Part shown: positions 21,876 through 33,754 of the stretch, piece after piece | Numbering within the stretch: the first letter of the stretch is position 1 | Layout: every line of letters starts with the position of its first letter | DNA from: Amaurobius ferox | Taxonomy: Eukaryota; Arthropoda; Arachnida; Araneae; Amaurobiidae | Reading direction: 5' to 3' | Assembly (NCBI GenBank): GCA_951213105.1 | Contig: OX578142.1 | Span: 119,941,354-120,005,353 of the forward strand | DNA: 64,000 nucleotides | Made by a program: the position numbers and the translations under genes | Notes under the pieces: model-generated | What the model saw: only the letters and a program-made list of their open reading frames with translations | Told to the model about the DNA's origin: nothing | The model's database searches: none

Positions 21876-24800
21876 TGTCATGGCGCGTCTTGCCAACTCA
21901 CAAAAGCAAAGGCGCACCAGACAACTCAAGAGCCGGTGAAGCCGTATAGTGGAATTTTAGCAATTTAATCAACCATTCTAAATTTACCCAAGTAAGAAAC
22001 TTTCTCAGTCTAACAGAATTGTTTGTTAGATGACATGCAGTGAATAGCAGAGGAATTAAAGGCATTTCAAATAAATCAGAAGCAAAGTAAAAATCAAAAT
22101 ATTATTTATTTAAATCACACTCAAGTATTTTACTTTAAAAATCAATTTATCAATTCAGAGCTTCATTTAAAATAACACAATCTGCCTTTCTGCTCTGTTC
22201 AAAATTTATATAGCATACAATAATTCACTTCAATAATCATATGATTTAATTTAGATTTTAAGTTATCAATAAATACATTTTGACATGAGCCTGTTAATAT
22301 TAGAAATCATTCGTCAATATGCCGGTGCTGTACGGCATTAAAATTCCCGTAAAGAAAATGTTACCTGGCTATTATACATTTCACGCTTTTCAGAAAATAC
22401 CTCTCATCAGATGTGCACGATTTTAAGTAGAACAAAGTTCTCAAAAGGACACGAGGAGGGATAAAGAGTCCAAAACTTTAAGTATTAGCCATCAGTCGAT
22501 TTTACACTCCGAACGAATTTGAATAGCTACTTCAAAGCTCGGCGTCGATGTCGAATAGATTCCTGGAATGGAAAAAATATATTTTAGAAAATGTACAGAA
22601 TAATTAATGTAAGTATCCAGGAACTTCTTCAATCATCTCCAGAAATGCAGGGGCGGTTTCCTTTAGAACCAAAATGCCCATCTCCGCCAGTTAGCCATTT
22701 CGGCTAAAACCCTTTGTCTTTTACCAGACAAAACTTTCGATGCGACCTTTCAGTCGGAAGTTTTCAGCTCGAAGAGAGAGAAGTGTGGGTCGCCTGAGCC
22801 CACGCAAAAGTTCTCCTTCGCAAAAATGCGCCTCTTCCTGATTGGACGGCGCGCTCTCCTAGCAACAAGTCGGCAAAACGTCACGCTTCTCGGCCAGACA
22901 CTAAGTCCAGACAATCCAACGATTTCACGACGAAATGCGCTTTTTAATGCGATTTCAATGGAAACAAGTGTTAGCGAAAAACACAGCACAGGCACGAACG
23001 GAGAGAAGGATGTTTCTCTCGCAGAAAAATAAGAAAGGCTCATGGCGCAGAAATGCGACATGACAGCTCTCCCCTTCTGGGAGGCAAAAATTTTCCGAAC
23101 ACAGTGAGGAAAATTTTTCTCTCACTTAAAAACACAAAAACACAAAAATTTACAAAGAGTTTTAGGAACCTGTAAGTGTAAAATAATTTAAAACAAAATT
23201 TTGGGCGAGAAAAGTGCGATCGTTCACCTCTCTCAAAAGCAACAACACTGTAGATCTGAATGACTGGCCAAGCCACTCATCACCACAGGTAAGGACCAAA
23301 AGAAAACCAAAAGGATGACAAGGCGTCACCACATCTTAAAGGAACCTTTACAAAAATTCACATTTAATTTACACTAAAATTCAGAAGAAAATTTGTCAAG
23401 GCACTTTGCCTGACACACAATATCTCAATCAACCACATTGAGATCAACCAGGTGATATGAAAAATAAAATATGATATAATATGAATTTACAACTTAACAA
23501 TATAAACAATTAAAAAATCAAACAATTTCAAATATTTGTCACTTTCAAAACACACAAGTGACACAAAAATTCTTAAAGGATTACATATTTTGAAAATTAA
23601 TTTAAATTTAAATTTGTCATATTCAGGTAATGAGATTTTTTTACTCATTCAAAAATTGTCTCACTCTTTGAGAACAAAGTCACTTTCAATATTTCCATTT
23701 TTCAATTTCAATTTTTCATTTCAAAACTTTCATTAATCTTAACTTTCACTTTAAATTACTTTCAAATTCAACATATTAACTTTAAATTACATTTTCTTCA
23801 ATTTTTCAACATTTCAACTTTTCATCATTTATTCAACAAATTTAACATTAGCTTTAATTCAACTTCTTTTTGTCATCAAGACAATTCAGAATTTTCTCAT
23901 TCTGACACACTTTCATAAATTACTTTAAATTCTTCATTTATATTTACATTATTTAATTTATCTTAAAATTTCAATTTACTTTACTTTCAACAAAATCTCT
24001 GAAATAACTCAACAAGTGACCACTTTATGTCACAAAAGAAAAATTTACATTTATATACATTTGTCTACTGAGAGAGAGAGAAGGAGAAAAATTTCTCCTG
24101 AAATTCACATCAGTTGTGTAAAAGAGCAGGAACACATCTAAAGAGCAAACTCGGCGGGGACTAACGAGTTGCCAAAACTAAAAAAAGGAGGTGTAGAAAA
24201 GAGAAAAAAAAATACTCGCGTGCAGGAAGCGATTGCAGCAGAAACAGGACGCCAGGACACGCCTCAGAAGCAACGGATATCATCAAAATTTTTGGACAGC
24301 TTGCGCTGATCCCATCATCCTCATCTTCTTCATCATCATCATCCTCATAGCTTCACCAGTTTCCCACCTGGCCAATCACAACCGTCCTAGGTAGGCTCGG
24401 AACAAGTTGTCGTCCAGGACTCCAGTCCTGCCACAAAAGTTCGGAACTTTAATTTGCTAAGCTGCTTCTTCGTCTGTGATCCAATGTAAATATGTCCATG
24501 TTTGCGTCCACCAGCCAGCTTTCAGAAAAGGAGGTTGCAGCATAAGAATATGATGACTAACTGAAATGTGTGTAGATGTTTGAAAACTGCTGGTCAAAAA
24601 AAAAAAAAAATGTGAAATGGAATTTCAAGAGAACAGAATTTCAACAAAACATCAGCCAAAAATTTCCACCTCTCTCAGCAACAAAGTTTCAAAAACATTT
24701 TTCAAAAGAGATCATTTACTTTTGATCTTCAAAAAAAAAATTTCATTAAATTTTCAAAAATTTTCAATTTCAAACTTTTCATTTTCACTTTCAAATTACT

Positions 24801-24920
24801 TAAATTACTTCCATTATTTACTTTATATTAATTTCAATTTTAATTTCAATTTTATTTTATCAAAATCATTTAGTTTCCAATATTTACTTTTTCGAAATTC
24901 AAAATTTCCTTCAGAATTCA
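21876..24920 (-). repeat. 3' LTR of the Gypsy element
   Basis: The outer end is certain: it begins TGTCATGGCGCG on the plus strand (CA end in element orientation). Identity with the other LTR runs to 23706. The inner end is inferred at 24920 because a TG (minus strand) directly follows a polypurine tract there, which would give an unusually long LTR of about 3.05 kb. The alternative is an LTR of 1829 bp ending at 23704, with 23705-25355 as internal non-coding DNA; absence of a matching target duplication at 33753 argues against that. Confidence 0.7.
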
Positions 24921-24939
24921 AAATTTCCTCCTTTTTACT
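24921..24939 (-). promoter_or_regulatory. Candidate polypurine tract
   Basis: On the minus strand the sequence reads AGTAAAAAGGAGGAAATTT, directly before a TG. The polypurine tract primes plus-strand synthesis and abuts the 3' LTR. It is the best purine run with G clusters between the stop codon and the certain LTR sequence. Confidence 0.5.
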
Positions 24940-25355
24940 TAGGGGAACAATTCAATTACCAACACCATTTAAATTATTTTCATTCATGAACTTAACAAAA
25001 TAATCAAACATTTTTTTACCATAAAACACATCAGTATAATCAAAGTCAATCAAAACAAGACTCTCGAAAAATTTTAAAGTCCAAGGAGAGTCAATTAACC
25101 AAATTACCAATTATTTAAATTATAATATAAACATTCATAAATTATAGTTCACAAATCAATTACTTTTTCTTATTTACTTTTTTAACTTAAATGCAAGATT
25201 TCCAATAAATTTTAAAATCACAACAATTTTTTCATAAATTCTATTTTAAAAGACAATATTGAAATATAAAAACTTAAACAAGTATAAACTTAAATTTAAA
25301 ATGAAATCTTTCTTGCAAAATTTAATTTCTGAAAAATTGTGAACTCAACTAAAAT

Positions 25356-28300
25356 TTAATATTGTGAAAATCTTTGATTCCTCAGATTATAAGGTGTACG
25401 TGTATTTCTGTTTGTCATATAATACTGATTTTGGTGTGGTATATAATTACTTCTAAAGTTATTGTTGTAAATGATTCTTCCATTTCCTCTATTATCAAAG
25501 TTATTTGAATTATTTCTAGGTGTGAAATGTTGGCTTTTATTAGCATGAAAGTTTGATCTAGTATGAACAGTATTTTCGTTTACCCTTTTATTTGGCAAAT
25601 TAAATCTTACTCTTTTCACAGTCTTTTTGTTTTGAGATTTTTCTGAATTTCTTGATAAACAAGATTTTAGTTTCACAGAGTCTTTCTCAGCGGTGATCAC
25701 AGGAGTAAGTTTATTTGACTTAGAGTTCAATTTTTGAGTTTCAGTAGTTTGTTTTGAAAATTTTTGCAATTCCTCTCTTCTTGGAGGTAAAAGAGTCAGT
25801 CTGTTCACATGAACCAGTTGTTCATTTTTGGGATTCATTACATGTTTTATTAAAAAATTGACAGCAGAAGTTTGTTTTATCACTTTAAAAGGACCTTTAT
25901 TAAAAGAGCTCAGTTTTCTTGACTGGCCTTGAGGCAAAAAGGGAGTGTAAAGATACACCAAATCACCAATTTTAATATTGGGCATTTTTGCTTTCTTATG
26001 CTGTTGTAAAATTTGTGAATTTTCAGCTTTTTCTAAGTTACTTTTTACTACATCATATGTTCTTTTAAGTCGGAATCTCATGTCTTCACCATAATCATAT
26101 GTTGATTCATATGTCGGAGGTTTAAATCCAGCAATCAAAGTATTTGGAACTGTTAAATCTCTACCATAGAGTAAATAAGCAGGCGATTCACCCGTAGAAG
26201 CATGTATGGCATTTCTATGTGCTAATAAAGCAAAATGGATCAATTTGTCCCAGTTATCTTTATCGTTATATGCAATATTTTTCAAGGATCTGATCAAAGT
26301 ACCATTTAATCTTTCAACACAACCGTCTACAGATGGCATGTAGGCAGTAGTGGTATTCTTTATTATTCCTAATTTCTTATAAAAACATCTTGCTGTTCTA
26401 GAAACAAAATTCGTCCCTTGATCCGAGACGATGAATTTAGGTATACCATGCTGAGCCATGTAGTGCTCTAAGCAACTTAAAATGTCTTCAGTTTTAATTG
26501 AATCTAAAGGATATGCTTCAGGCCATCTTGTAAAATAGTCAGTTATGACAAGTATAAATTTATTTCCAGATCTTGATATAGGTAATGGTCCAACACAATC
26601 CATGGCTATTCGCTCAAATGGATATGTGGATCTTGAAAATTTTTGAATGGGTGCTTTGTTATTTCTAAAACCACGATTTACCACACAAATTTCACATGAG
26701 GCTACATAATTTTGTGTTTGGGAATACATTCCCTGCCAAAAATATTTTCTACTCACAGAAGCTAAAGTTCTTCTAAATCCACAATGTGCGTAAGTAGGGC
26801 AATCATGATGCAGCCATAAAATTTCAGACACAAGTTCCTGCGGAACAACAACTCTTTCTTGTTCTTGGTGTCTACGCTTAGGGTGTCTATGAGTACACCA
26901 CAAGATATCATCTTTTCTAAAAAATACCAAAGTTTGTGGGTAAGGTTTTATGTTTTTATCTAGGAGATCTATAATTTTATTGCACCTTGGGTCAGATTTT
27001 TGAGCATTCTTAATTCTTATGAGCAAGGTAGGACAAGTAAATGTTTGTTCCAATTGACCAATTTGTATGTTATTTTCATTTTGCATTTCACTTTCATTAT
27101 TATTAACAGCACAAATTTCATTTTCTTCATTTGTATTGGTTGGATTCAAATTGACTTCTGATTCTCTTCTATTGCTACTATTAGTATTGTTTACATTATT
27201 AGAGCTTTGAGAATTTTGATTTACACTTGGAAAATTTTGATTATCATTTTGAAAATTTTGATTAACATTGTGGTTTATAACTTTATATTGTGACACAAAT
27301 CTTTGTGGAATATTGTCAATAGTATTTGTACATTCATCTACATTTCTCGACATATAATCAGCAACCACATTTGCTTTTCCTGGTTTATGTACTATTTGAT
27401 AGTCAAACTGTGATAGAGATGCAATCCATCTAGCCAATCTAGATGTAGGATCTTTTAATTTAAATACAAAAGTTAAGGATTTCTGATCACAAAAAATTGT
27501 AAAAGGTTTTCCAATTAAATAATGTTTGTAATAGTTTGTAGCCCAAACAACAGCTAATGCTTCTCTTTCGACAACGCTGTATTTACATTCAGCTTCATTA
27601 AGTTTACGACTAGCATAAGATATTGGATGCAAAATTTTATTTTCATCTTCTTGAGATAAATAGCTACCTAAAGAGTGATTTGATGCGTCGGTATGTAAAA
27701 TAAATGGTTTTCTAAAATCTGGAAGGGTCAAAATTGGTCTTGATAGAAGTTTTCCTTTTAAAATTTCAAAAGATTTTTGAGCTTCATTTGTCCAAATAAA
27801 TTTCTTTTTGCTTTCATTATTCTTAGTTTTCAATAATTCTGTTAATGGCAGTGTCAGTTCAGCATAGTCTTTTATGAATTTTCTATAGAATCCAGTGAGT
27901 CCAAGAAACTGTCTCACATTCTTTATTGATTTAGGAATTTTAAATTTTTCTACAACTTCCAAATTATGAGGATCAGGTTGTACTTTTCCATTTGATACCA
28001 AAAATCCAAGATACTTAATTGTTTTTCTGAAAAAATAGCATTTGCTTGGTTTCAATTTAAGACCATGTTTACTTAATCTTACAAAAATTTCTTCTAGTTT
28101 TTTCAAATGTTCTTCGAATGTTCTTGAAGCGACTATAATGTCATCTATATAAATTCCAGATATGCCAGCCAGCACCAGAGACATCAGTCTCTGAAAGGAT
28201 GCAGGCGCATTCTTAAGACCAAATGGGGTTCTGGTCCATTCAAAGTGGCCATCAGGTGTTGAAAAAGAAGTTTTTGGATAATCATTCGGATGTAAACACA

Positions 28301-31286
28301 ATTGGTAAAATCCACTGGTTAGATCCAGAGTCGAAAAATACAAGGCTCCAGACAAATTATCGATTAATTCCGATATATTCGGAATCGGATAGTTTTCTAC
28401 AATCGTAATTTTATTTAACTTTCGGAAATCGGCTACTAACCTATAACTTCCATCAGGTTTCTTAACAAACAACACCGGAGTATTGTAAGGAGAAGTACTT
28501 CTTTGGATTATTTTGGCATCTAACAATTCGTTGACCTGGCGTGAAAGTTCTTTCTGTAAATTGTGTGGAATGCGGTATGGCTTCTGCCTAACAGGTATGT
28601 CAGACTCAAGATTAATTTCGTGCAAAATAGTGTCACATCCAGACAATTCTTTCATATTTTTAGCAAAAACATGTTTATATTTACTTAATAATTTCAAAAG
28701 CAAAGTTTTTTGTGTATAATTCATATGTTTCAAATCAAAATCTCCTCCCCATGCATCAAATGTTTCGTTTTCTTCAATACAGTTTTCAATGTCAACTCTA
28801 TTATTTATGTCAATATCAGATTCATGGATGTTTTCGAAAGTTCCCAATTTCATACCTTTGTTTATATAAACAATTTTCTCAGATGGATTTGCAACTCTTG
28901 CATACAAAAAGTCATTTTCAGGAATTTTGTGGATGCTTCTGGCTACGAAAATTTTGTTTGCAGAAAATTCTTTATTATTGGTAGGTTCAAGTAAAATTGT
29001 TGTGTCTTTTTCAATTTTGTAATTTCTTTTTAATTTAATAAAAGACTCAGAAAATGGTTTTAAAACACATTTCTTAAATGCTTTGGCAATACCTATTGCC
29101 TTGTTTTGTTGTGAACTTCCTTCGTCATGTTTATCACAATCTGTCTGAAATATTTCATTGTCACTGGTATTGTCTTTTGTCAAAAATCTGTCTGTATGTA
29201 CATTGTCATTCATCTGTCTTTCATATAAATCATTTTCACATTCAATACTTGACCTTTCATTTCCATTTGCATCAAAATCTCTAAAATCAAGATCTCTAAA
29301 TTCATTGTGAAAATTATTTTGTTCAAATAAATATCCATTATTACACTTATTTTCATATCCTCTAAAATTTCTTGAAAAATTTGTGTCTTTGGATCTATAA
29401 TCCACATCATTTGTAAAATTGTAATTTCTTCTGTCAAAATCATGGCTTATTGCATAACTCTCGACTGGTTTAAATTGTACATCATCAGAAATCACCGTAA
29501 AACTTTGTGATTCGGTAAATTCAGTAAAGGGAATACTACAGTACAAGAAATTCACACGTTTATGTCTATAAGTAATTGTCACTTGTTTCTCATGTAGAAA
29601 TGTATTTCCCAAAATCATGTTGTACATTCGTGGGGCAGGTGTATTTAAAATGCAACACTCAATCACATCTCTTTCATTTCCAATGATCATGGGAAAAGAA
29701 GCTTTTCTCTCAACCAAAATGTTCTGACTTCCAATTCCTCTTAGAATAGTGGATGTATGTTTTAATTGTACTTTCCTCGGATTGATTTTGTGCAAAGCAT
29801 CACTATAGATAATATTTATGGAACTTCCAGTATCGATTAATGCATTCAATTTAACATCTTCAACAAAAACTTGAATAATGGGAAAATTGTTTTGGCAAGG
29901 TTCTTCAATTTCCGTCATGTAACTAATTTCAGAATCTGTTTTATTAAATTTTGGAGATTGAAAATTTTGTCTTCTAAATTGTCTTCTATTACCAAATCTA
30001 TTAAAATATCTGTTATTTCTTCTATATCCAAAATTATTGAAGTTTTGTGATTTATAATTATCAAAAGAATTTCTAAAATTTGAAAAATTTCTTCTCTGGA
30101 AATTTGAATTTCTATATGAACTGTTACGAAAAAGTCTTCTAAAAAATAGAGAGTTCTTTCTTGGAGAATAATTTTGATATGGACTTTTAACATACCACTC
30201 TTCTTCCTGTGAGGCAACCGGAGTTCTTCTTTGACTGAAACGGTTTCTATTTTCAGATCTTTTGGATGGAGTAGAAGTTCTGAAAGATGTTGATGGTTTA
30301 TGTTTCTTCTTTACTGGAATATCTTCCCAATCTTCCTCTTCCAATTCATTTTCATTGTATCTGCTTGTAGAGGGCGTATCCATAAAAGATTCTTCAAAAC
30401 TGGAATTGCTCTTTTCCAGATCTTCTCTTATTTCATTCAGTCTTTTCTTTCTTTTTTTTGAGTTCTCACTGAATTTTTTTCTTAACTTCTCAAATTCTTT
30501 CTTCTTTGAATTCAATTCTTTCTTCAGCTCTTCAATTTCATGTTTAGGGTCATTTTCGATTCTCACAGCATTTATGTCCTCTGTCATTTCTTCCAGCTCT
30601 TCATTCTGCACTTCTTCTTCCAGAATGGCAATTTCTTTCGCAGCTTCAAATGACTGTGGGTTTGCAGATAAAACAGCTTTTCGAATAATGATTTTCAACC
30701 CCTTTTTAAATGAGTTGATCAAAATAGCAGTTCTCAGGGAATCTTCATTATCAGACACTACATCTTGCGGAAAAGCAACATAGGATTCGGCTTCTATGCG
30801 ATTCGCATAATCACGTACGCTTTCATTTGTCATTTGTTTACAGTTGACCAGGGAAGCGACATTCTTGGCAATATTTTCTTTTTTTATAAAATTGTCCCTG
30901 AGTGTATTCACTAATTCTGAAAAATTCGTGCTTTGGTTTAATTTTGGAATTGATTTAATCAGTCTTTCTGCCCTACCAGACAATTTCAACTTCAGAACGA
31001 AAATTTTATCTTTGTTTGACCAGTCTGCATGGTCAGCGACAAGCGAGAATTTTTCCAAAAAGTCCTGAAAAGATTCACCCGCATTACCAGCAAAACCTGG
31101 AATGGATCCAAGAAACTGAGATCCAACTCCAATTTTCATTTTGTTAGAGTCTCTAACAGCGGAAGCCGATCTGGCAGAATTTGGGGAAAGTCGTGGTGGA
31201 GACACCGAAGGAACACGGTTAGATGAATTCCGTTGTGTAGAGGAGTCTCTACTCCTGCTTGCTCTCGTATTTCTAGTTTTAGGCAT
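25356..31286 (-). CDS. gag-pol: Gag-Pol polyprotein of a Ty3/Gypsy retrotransposon
   Basis: A 1976-residue uninterrupted frame. Residues 1-450 are Gag: a capsid-like helical part (FQDFLEKFSLVADHADW near 75-92), a Glu/Lys coiled stretch near 235-290, and an Arg/Asn/Phe-rich tail that replaces the usual CCHC zinc knuckle. The protease has DTGS at 485-488. The reverse transcriptase spans about 905-1110, with YIDD at 1046-1049 as catalytic core. RNase H has TDAS with D1200, REALAVVWA and CDQKS. Integrase has an HHCC zinc finger (H1493...C1531, C1534) and a catalytic triad D1563, D1622, E1658 with the D-35-E spacing. A GPF module (NKGPFKVI) and a basic tail close the protein. Gag and Pol are fused with no frameshift. 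All catalytic residues are present, so the enzymes look functional; no envelope gene follows. Confidence 0.97.
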   Translation of the reverse strand: MPKTRNTRASRSRDSSTQRNSSNRVPSVSPPRLSPNSARSASAVRDSNKMKIGVGSQFLGSIPGFAGNAGESFQDFLEKFSLVADHADWSNKDKIFVLKLKLSGRAERLIKSIPKLNQSTNFSELVNTLRDNFIKKENIAKNVASLVNCKQMTNESVRDYANRIEAESYVAFPQDVVSDNEDSLRTAILINSFKKGLKIIIRKAVLSANPQSFEAAKEIAILEEEVQNEELEEMTEDINAVRIENDPKHEIEELKKELNSKKKEFEKLRKKFSENSKKRKKRLNEIREDLEKSNSSFEESFMDTPSTSRYNENELEEEDWEDIPVKKKHKPSTSFRTSTPSKRSENRNRFSQRRTPVASQEEEWYVKSPYQNYSPRKNSLFFRRLFRNSSYRNSNFQRRNFSNFRNSFDNYKSQNFNNFGYRRNNRYFNRFGNRRQFRRQNFQSPKFNKTDSEISYMTEIEEPCQNNFPIIQVFVEDVKLNALIDTGSSINIIYSDALHKINPRKVQLKHTSTILRGIGSQNILVERKASFPMIIGNERDVIECCILNTPAPRMYNMILGNTFLHEKQVTITYRHKRVNFLYCSIPFTEFTESQSFTVISDDVQFKPVESYAISHDFDRRNYNFTNDVDYRSKDTNFSRNFRGYENKCNNGYLFEQNNFHNEFRDLDFRDFDANGNERSSIECENDLYERQMNDNVHTDRFLTKDNTSDNEIFQTDCDKHDEGSSQQNKAIGIAKAFKKCVLKPFSESFIKLKRNYKIEKDTTILLEPTNNKEFSANKIFVARSIHKIPENDFLYARVANPSEKIVYINKGMKLGTFENIHESDIDINNRVDIENCIEENETFDAWGGDFDLKHMNYTQKTLLLKLLSKYKHVFAKNMKELSGCDTILHEINLESDIPVRQKPYRIPHNLQKELSRQVNELLDAKIIQRSTSPYNTPVLFVKKPDGSYRLVADFRKLNKITIVENYPIPNISELIDNLSGALYFSTLDLTSGFYQLCLHPNDYPKTSFSTPDGHFEWTRTPFGLKNAPASFQRLMSLVLAGISGIYIDDIIVASRTFEEHLKKLEEIFVRLSKHGLKLKPSKCYFFRKTIKYLGFLVSNGKVQPDPHNLEVVEKFKIPKSIKNVRQFLGLTGFYRKFIKDYAELTLPLTELLKTKNNESKKKFIWTNEAQKSFEILKGKLLSRPILTLPDFRKPFILHTDASNHSLGSYLSQEDENKILHPISYASRKLNEAECKYSVVEREALAVVWATNYYKHYLIGKPFTIFCDQKSLTFVFKLKDPTSRLARWIASLSQFDYQIVHKPGKANVVADYMSRNVDECTNTIDNIPQRFVSQYKVINHNVNQNFQNDNQNFPSVNQNSQSSNNVNNTNSSNRRESEVNLNPTNTNEENEICAVNNNESEMQNENNIQIGQLEQTFTCPTLLIRIKNAQKSDPRCNKIIDLLDKNIKPYPQTLVFFRKDDILWCTHRHPKRRHQEQERVVVPQELVSEILWLHHDCPTYAHCGFRRTLASVSRKYFWQGMYSQTQNYVASCEICVVNRGFRNNKAPIQKFSRSTYPFERIAMDCVGPLPISRSGNKFILVITDYFTRWPEAYPLDSIKTEDILSCLEHYMAQHGIPKFIVSDQGTNFVSRTARCFYKKLGIIKNTTTAYMPSVDGCVERLNGTLIRSLKNIAYNDKDNWDKLIHFALLAHRNAIHASTGESPAYLLYGRDLTVPNTLIAGFKPPTYESTYDYGEDMRFRLKRTYDVVKSNLEKAENSQILQQHKKAKMPNIKIGDLVYLYTPFLPQGQSRKLSSFNKGPFKVIKQTSAVNFLIKHVMNPKNEQLVHVNRLTLLPPRREELQKFSKQTTETQKLNSKSNKLTPVITAEKDSVKLKSCLSRNSEKSQNKKTVKRVRFNLPNKRVNENTVHTRSNFHANKSQHFTPRNNSNNFDNRGNGRIIYNNNFRSNYIPHQNQYYMTNRNTRTPYNLRNQRFSQY

Positions 31287-31906
31287 TTTAGCACAAGGTT
31301 TTTCACCGACACAGATTCTAATTTATCACGAAGCACAGTTTATTGTGGAAAATTGATTTCACTTTCGCTTAAATCACTTATTTATGTGTAAGCAGAGCAC
31401 TGAAAAACACAACGTGTAACTTTTTCACTTTTTGTTCATTATCATGAACTTCGAATCACTTTTGCATGTGCACAGAACTTTTGTATTCACTTTTCAAAAT
31501 AAATGTATGCACTTCATGTATTTACCTTTTAATGTGTGTGTATTTGGAAATTTCAATTATATCATACATCATATATCATATAGAACTTTGTGTATTTATG
31601 TATGTCAAATACCTCAAAAATATATATGTAACAGAATTTCAATATGTAAAATGCAAATTCAATCATGCAAATAATACTGTTGGTGCTTCTGAGCTTATGT
31701 GCTTTTGCACTTATTACTATATGACACATAAATAAAAATTTTCATGCCCATTAAACTCAAATATTTTGCACCACTAAAAAACTTTTTAACTTACTTCGAA
31801 CATTTTATTCTGCAATACTTAAATAACACAAATCAATATTTTATGGTTTGATATGCCTTCAACAAAATTTAAATTTGCTAACACTGATGTACTCTGAGAA
31901 AAAAAA

Positions 31907-31920
31907 GGGCACGAGCACCA
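31907..31920 (-). promoter_or_regulatory. Primer binding site
   Basis: On the minus strand TGGTGCTCGTGCCC lies three bases after the CA end of the 5' LTR. It is complementary to a tRNA 3' end ...GAGCACCA, as expected for first-strand priming. I do not assign the tRNA. Confidence 0.75.
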
Positions 31921-31923
31921 ATT

Positions 31924-33754
31924 TGTCATGGCGCGTCTTGCCAACTCACAAAAGCAAAGGCGCACCAGACAACTCAAGAGCCGGTGAAGCCGTATAGTGG
32001 AATTTTAGCAATTTAATCAACCATTCTAAATTTACCCAAGTAAGAAACTTTCTCAGTCTAACAGAATTGTTTGTTAGATGACATGCAGTGAATAGCAGAG
32101 GAATTAAAGGCATTTCAAATAAATCAGAAGCAAAGTAAAAATCAAAATATTATTTATTTAAATCACACTCAAGTATTTTACTTTAAAAATCAATTTATCA
32201 ATTCAGAGCTTCATTTAAAATAACACAATCTGCCTTTCTGCTCTGTTCAAAATTTATATAGCATACAATAATTCACTTCAATAATCATATGATTTAATTT
32301 AGATTTTAAGTTATCAATAAATACATTTTGACATGAGCCTGTTAATATTAGAAATCATTCGTCAATATGCCGGTGCTGTACGGCATTAAAATTCCCGTAA
32401 AGAAAATGTTACCTGGCTATTATACATTTCACGCTTTTCAGAAAATACCTCTCATCAGATGTGCACGATTTTAAGTAGAACAAAGTTCTCAAAAGGACAC
32501 GAGGAGGGATAAAGAGTCCAAAACTTTAAGTATTAGCCATCAGTCGATTTTACACTCCGAACGAATTTGAATAGCTACTTCAAAGCTCGGCGTCGATGTC
32601 GAATAGATTCCTGGAATGGAAAAAATATATTTTAGAAAATGTACAGAATAATTAATGTAAGTATCCAGGATCTTCTTCAATCATCTCCAGAAATGCAGGG
32701 GCGGTTTCCTTTAGAACCAAAATGCCCATCTCCGCCAGTTAGCCATTTCGGCTAAAACCCTTTGTCTTTTACCAGACAAAACTTTCGATGCGACCTTTCA
32801 GTCGGAAGTTTTCAGCTCGAAGAGAGAGAAGTGTGGGTCGCCTGAGCCCACGCAAAAGTTCTCCTTCGCAAAAATACGCCTCTTCCTGATTGGACGGCGC
32901 GCTCTCCTAGCAACAAGTCGGCAAAACGTCACGCTTCTCGGCCAGACACTAAGTCCAGACAATCCAACGATTTCACGACGAAATGCGCTTTTTAATGCGA
33001 TTTCAATGGAAACAAGTGTTAGCGAAAAACACAGCACAGGCACGAACGGAGAGAAGGATGTTTCTCTCGCAGAAAAATAAGAAAGGCTCATGGCGCAGAA
33101 ATGCGACATGACAGCTCTCCCCTTCTGGGAGGCAAAAATTTTCCGAACACAGTGAGGAAAATTTTTCTCTCACTTAAAAACACAAAAACACAAAAATTTA
33201 CAAAGAGTTTTAGGAACCTGTAAGTGTAAAATAATTTAAAACAAAATTTTGGGCGAGAAAAGTGCGATCGTTCACCTCTCTCAAAAGCAACAACACTGTA
33301 GATCTGAATGACTGGCCAAGCCACTCATCACCACAGGTAAGGACCAAAAGAAAACCAAAAGGATGACAAGGCGTCACCACATCTTAAAGGAACCTTTACA
33401 AAAATTCACATTTAATTTACACTAAAATTCAGAAGAAAATTTGTCAAGGCACTTTGCCTGACACACAATATCTCAATCAACCACATTGAGATCAACCAGG
33501 TGATATGAAAAATAAAATATGATATAATATGAATTTACAACTTAACAATATAAACAATTAAAAAATCAAACAATTTCAAATATTTGTCACTTTCAAAACA
33601 CACAAGTGACACAAAAATTCTTAAAGGATTACATATTTTGAAAATTAATTTAAATTTAAATTTGTCATATTCAGGTAATGAGATTTTTTTACTCATTCAA
33701 AAATTGTCTCACTCTTTGAGAACAAAGTCACTTTCAATATTTCCATTTTTCAAT
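31924..33754 (-). repeat. 5' LTR of the Gypsy element, probably truncated
   Basis: Matches 21876-23706 with two substitutions seen (A/T near 22623/32671 and G/A near 22828/32876). Homology stops abruptly at 33754, where decayed foreign coding sequence begins, and no target duplication pairs with GCTAC at the other end. If the LTR is 3.05 kb, the missing 1.2 kb is the U3 start, where the promoter would lie. Confidence 0.8.

Larger units (their letters stand above)
21876..33754 (-). mobile_element. Ty3/Gypsy LTR retrotransposon, nearly intact and recent
   Basis: Order on the minus strand: 5' LTR (33754-31924), primer binding site (31920-31907), one Gag-Pol frame (31286-25356), polypurine tract (about 24939-24921) and 3' LTR (24920-21876). 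The Pol order protease, reverse transcriptase, RNase H, integrase is that of Gypsy/Metaviridae. No envelope-like frame is present. The two LTRs share 1831 bp with an offset of 10,048, and I count two differences, so insertion was recent. The 5' LTR stops at 33754, whereas the 3' LTR probably continues about 1.2 kb further, so the 5' LTR seems truncated and the copy may lack its own promoter region. Confidence 0.9.

Noticed and set aside
22750..23276. Small minus-strand genes repeated at 32798-33324
   Set aside because: They lie inside the two LTRs and are duplicated with them; no motif or coding signature.
24617..25003. 128-codon plus-strand ORF
   Set aside because: Phe/Asn/Leu-rich translation of low-complexity T/A/C sequence antisense to the Gypsy 3' end.
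30262..30783. 173-codon Ser/Phe-rich plus-strand ORF
   Set aside because: Antisense shadow of the Gag coiled region; Glu/Lys codons read backwards give Ser/Phe.
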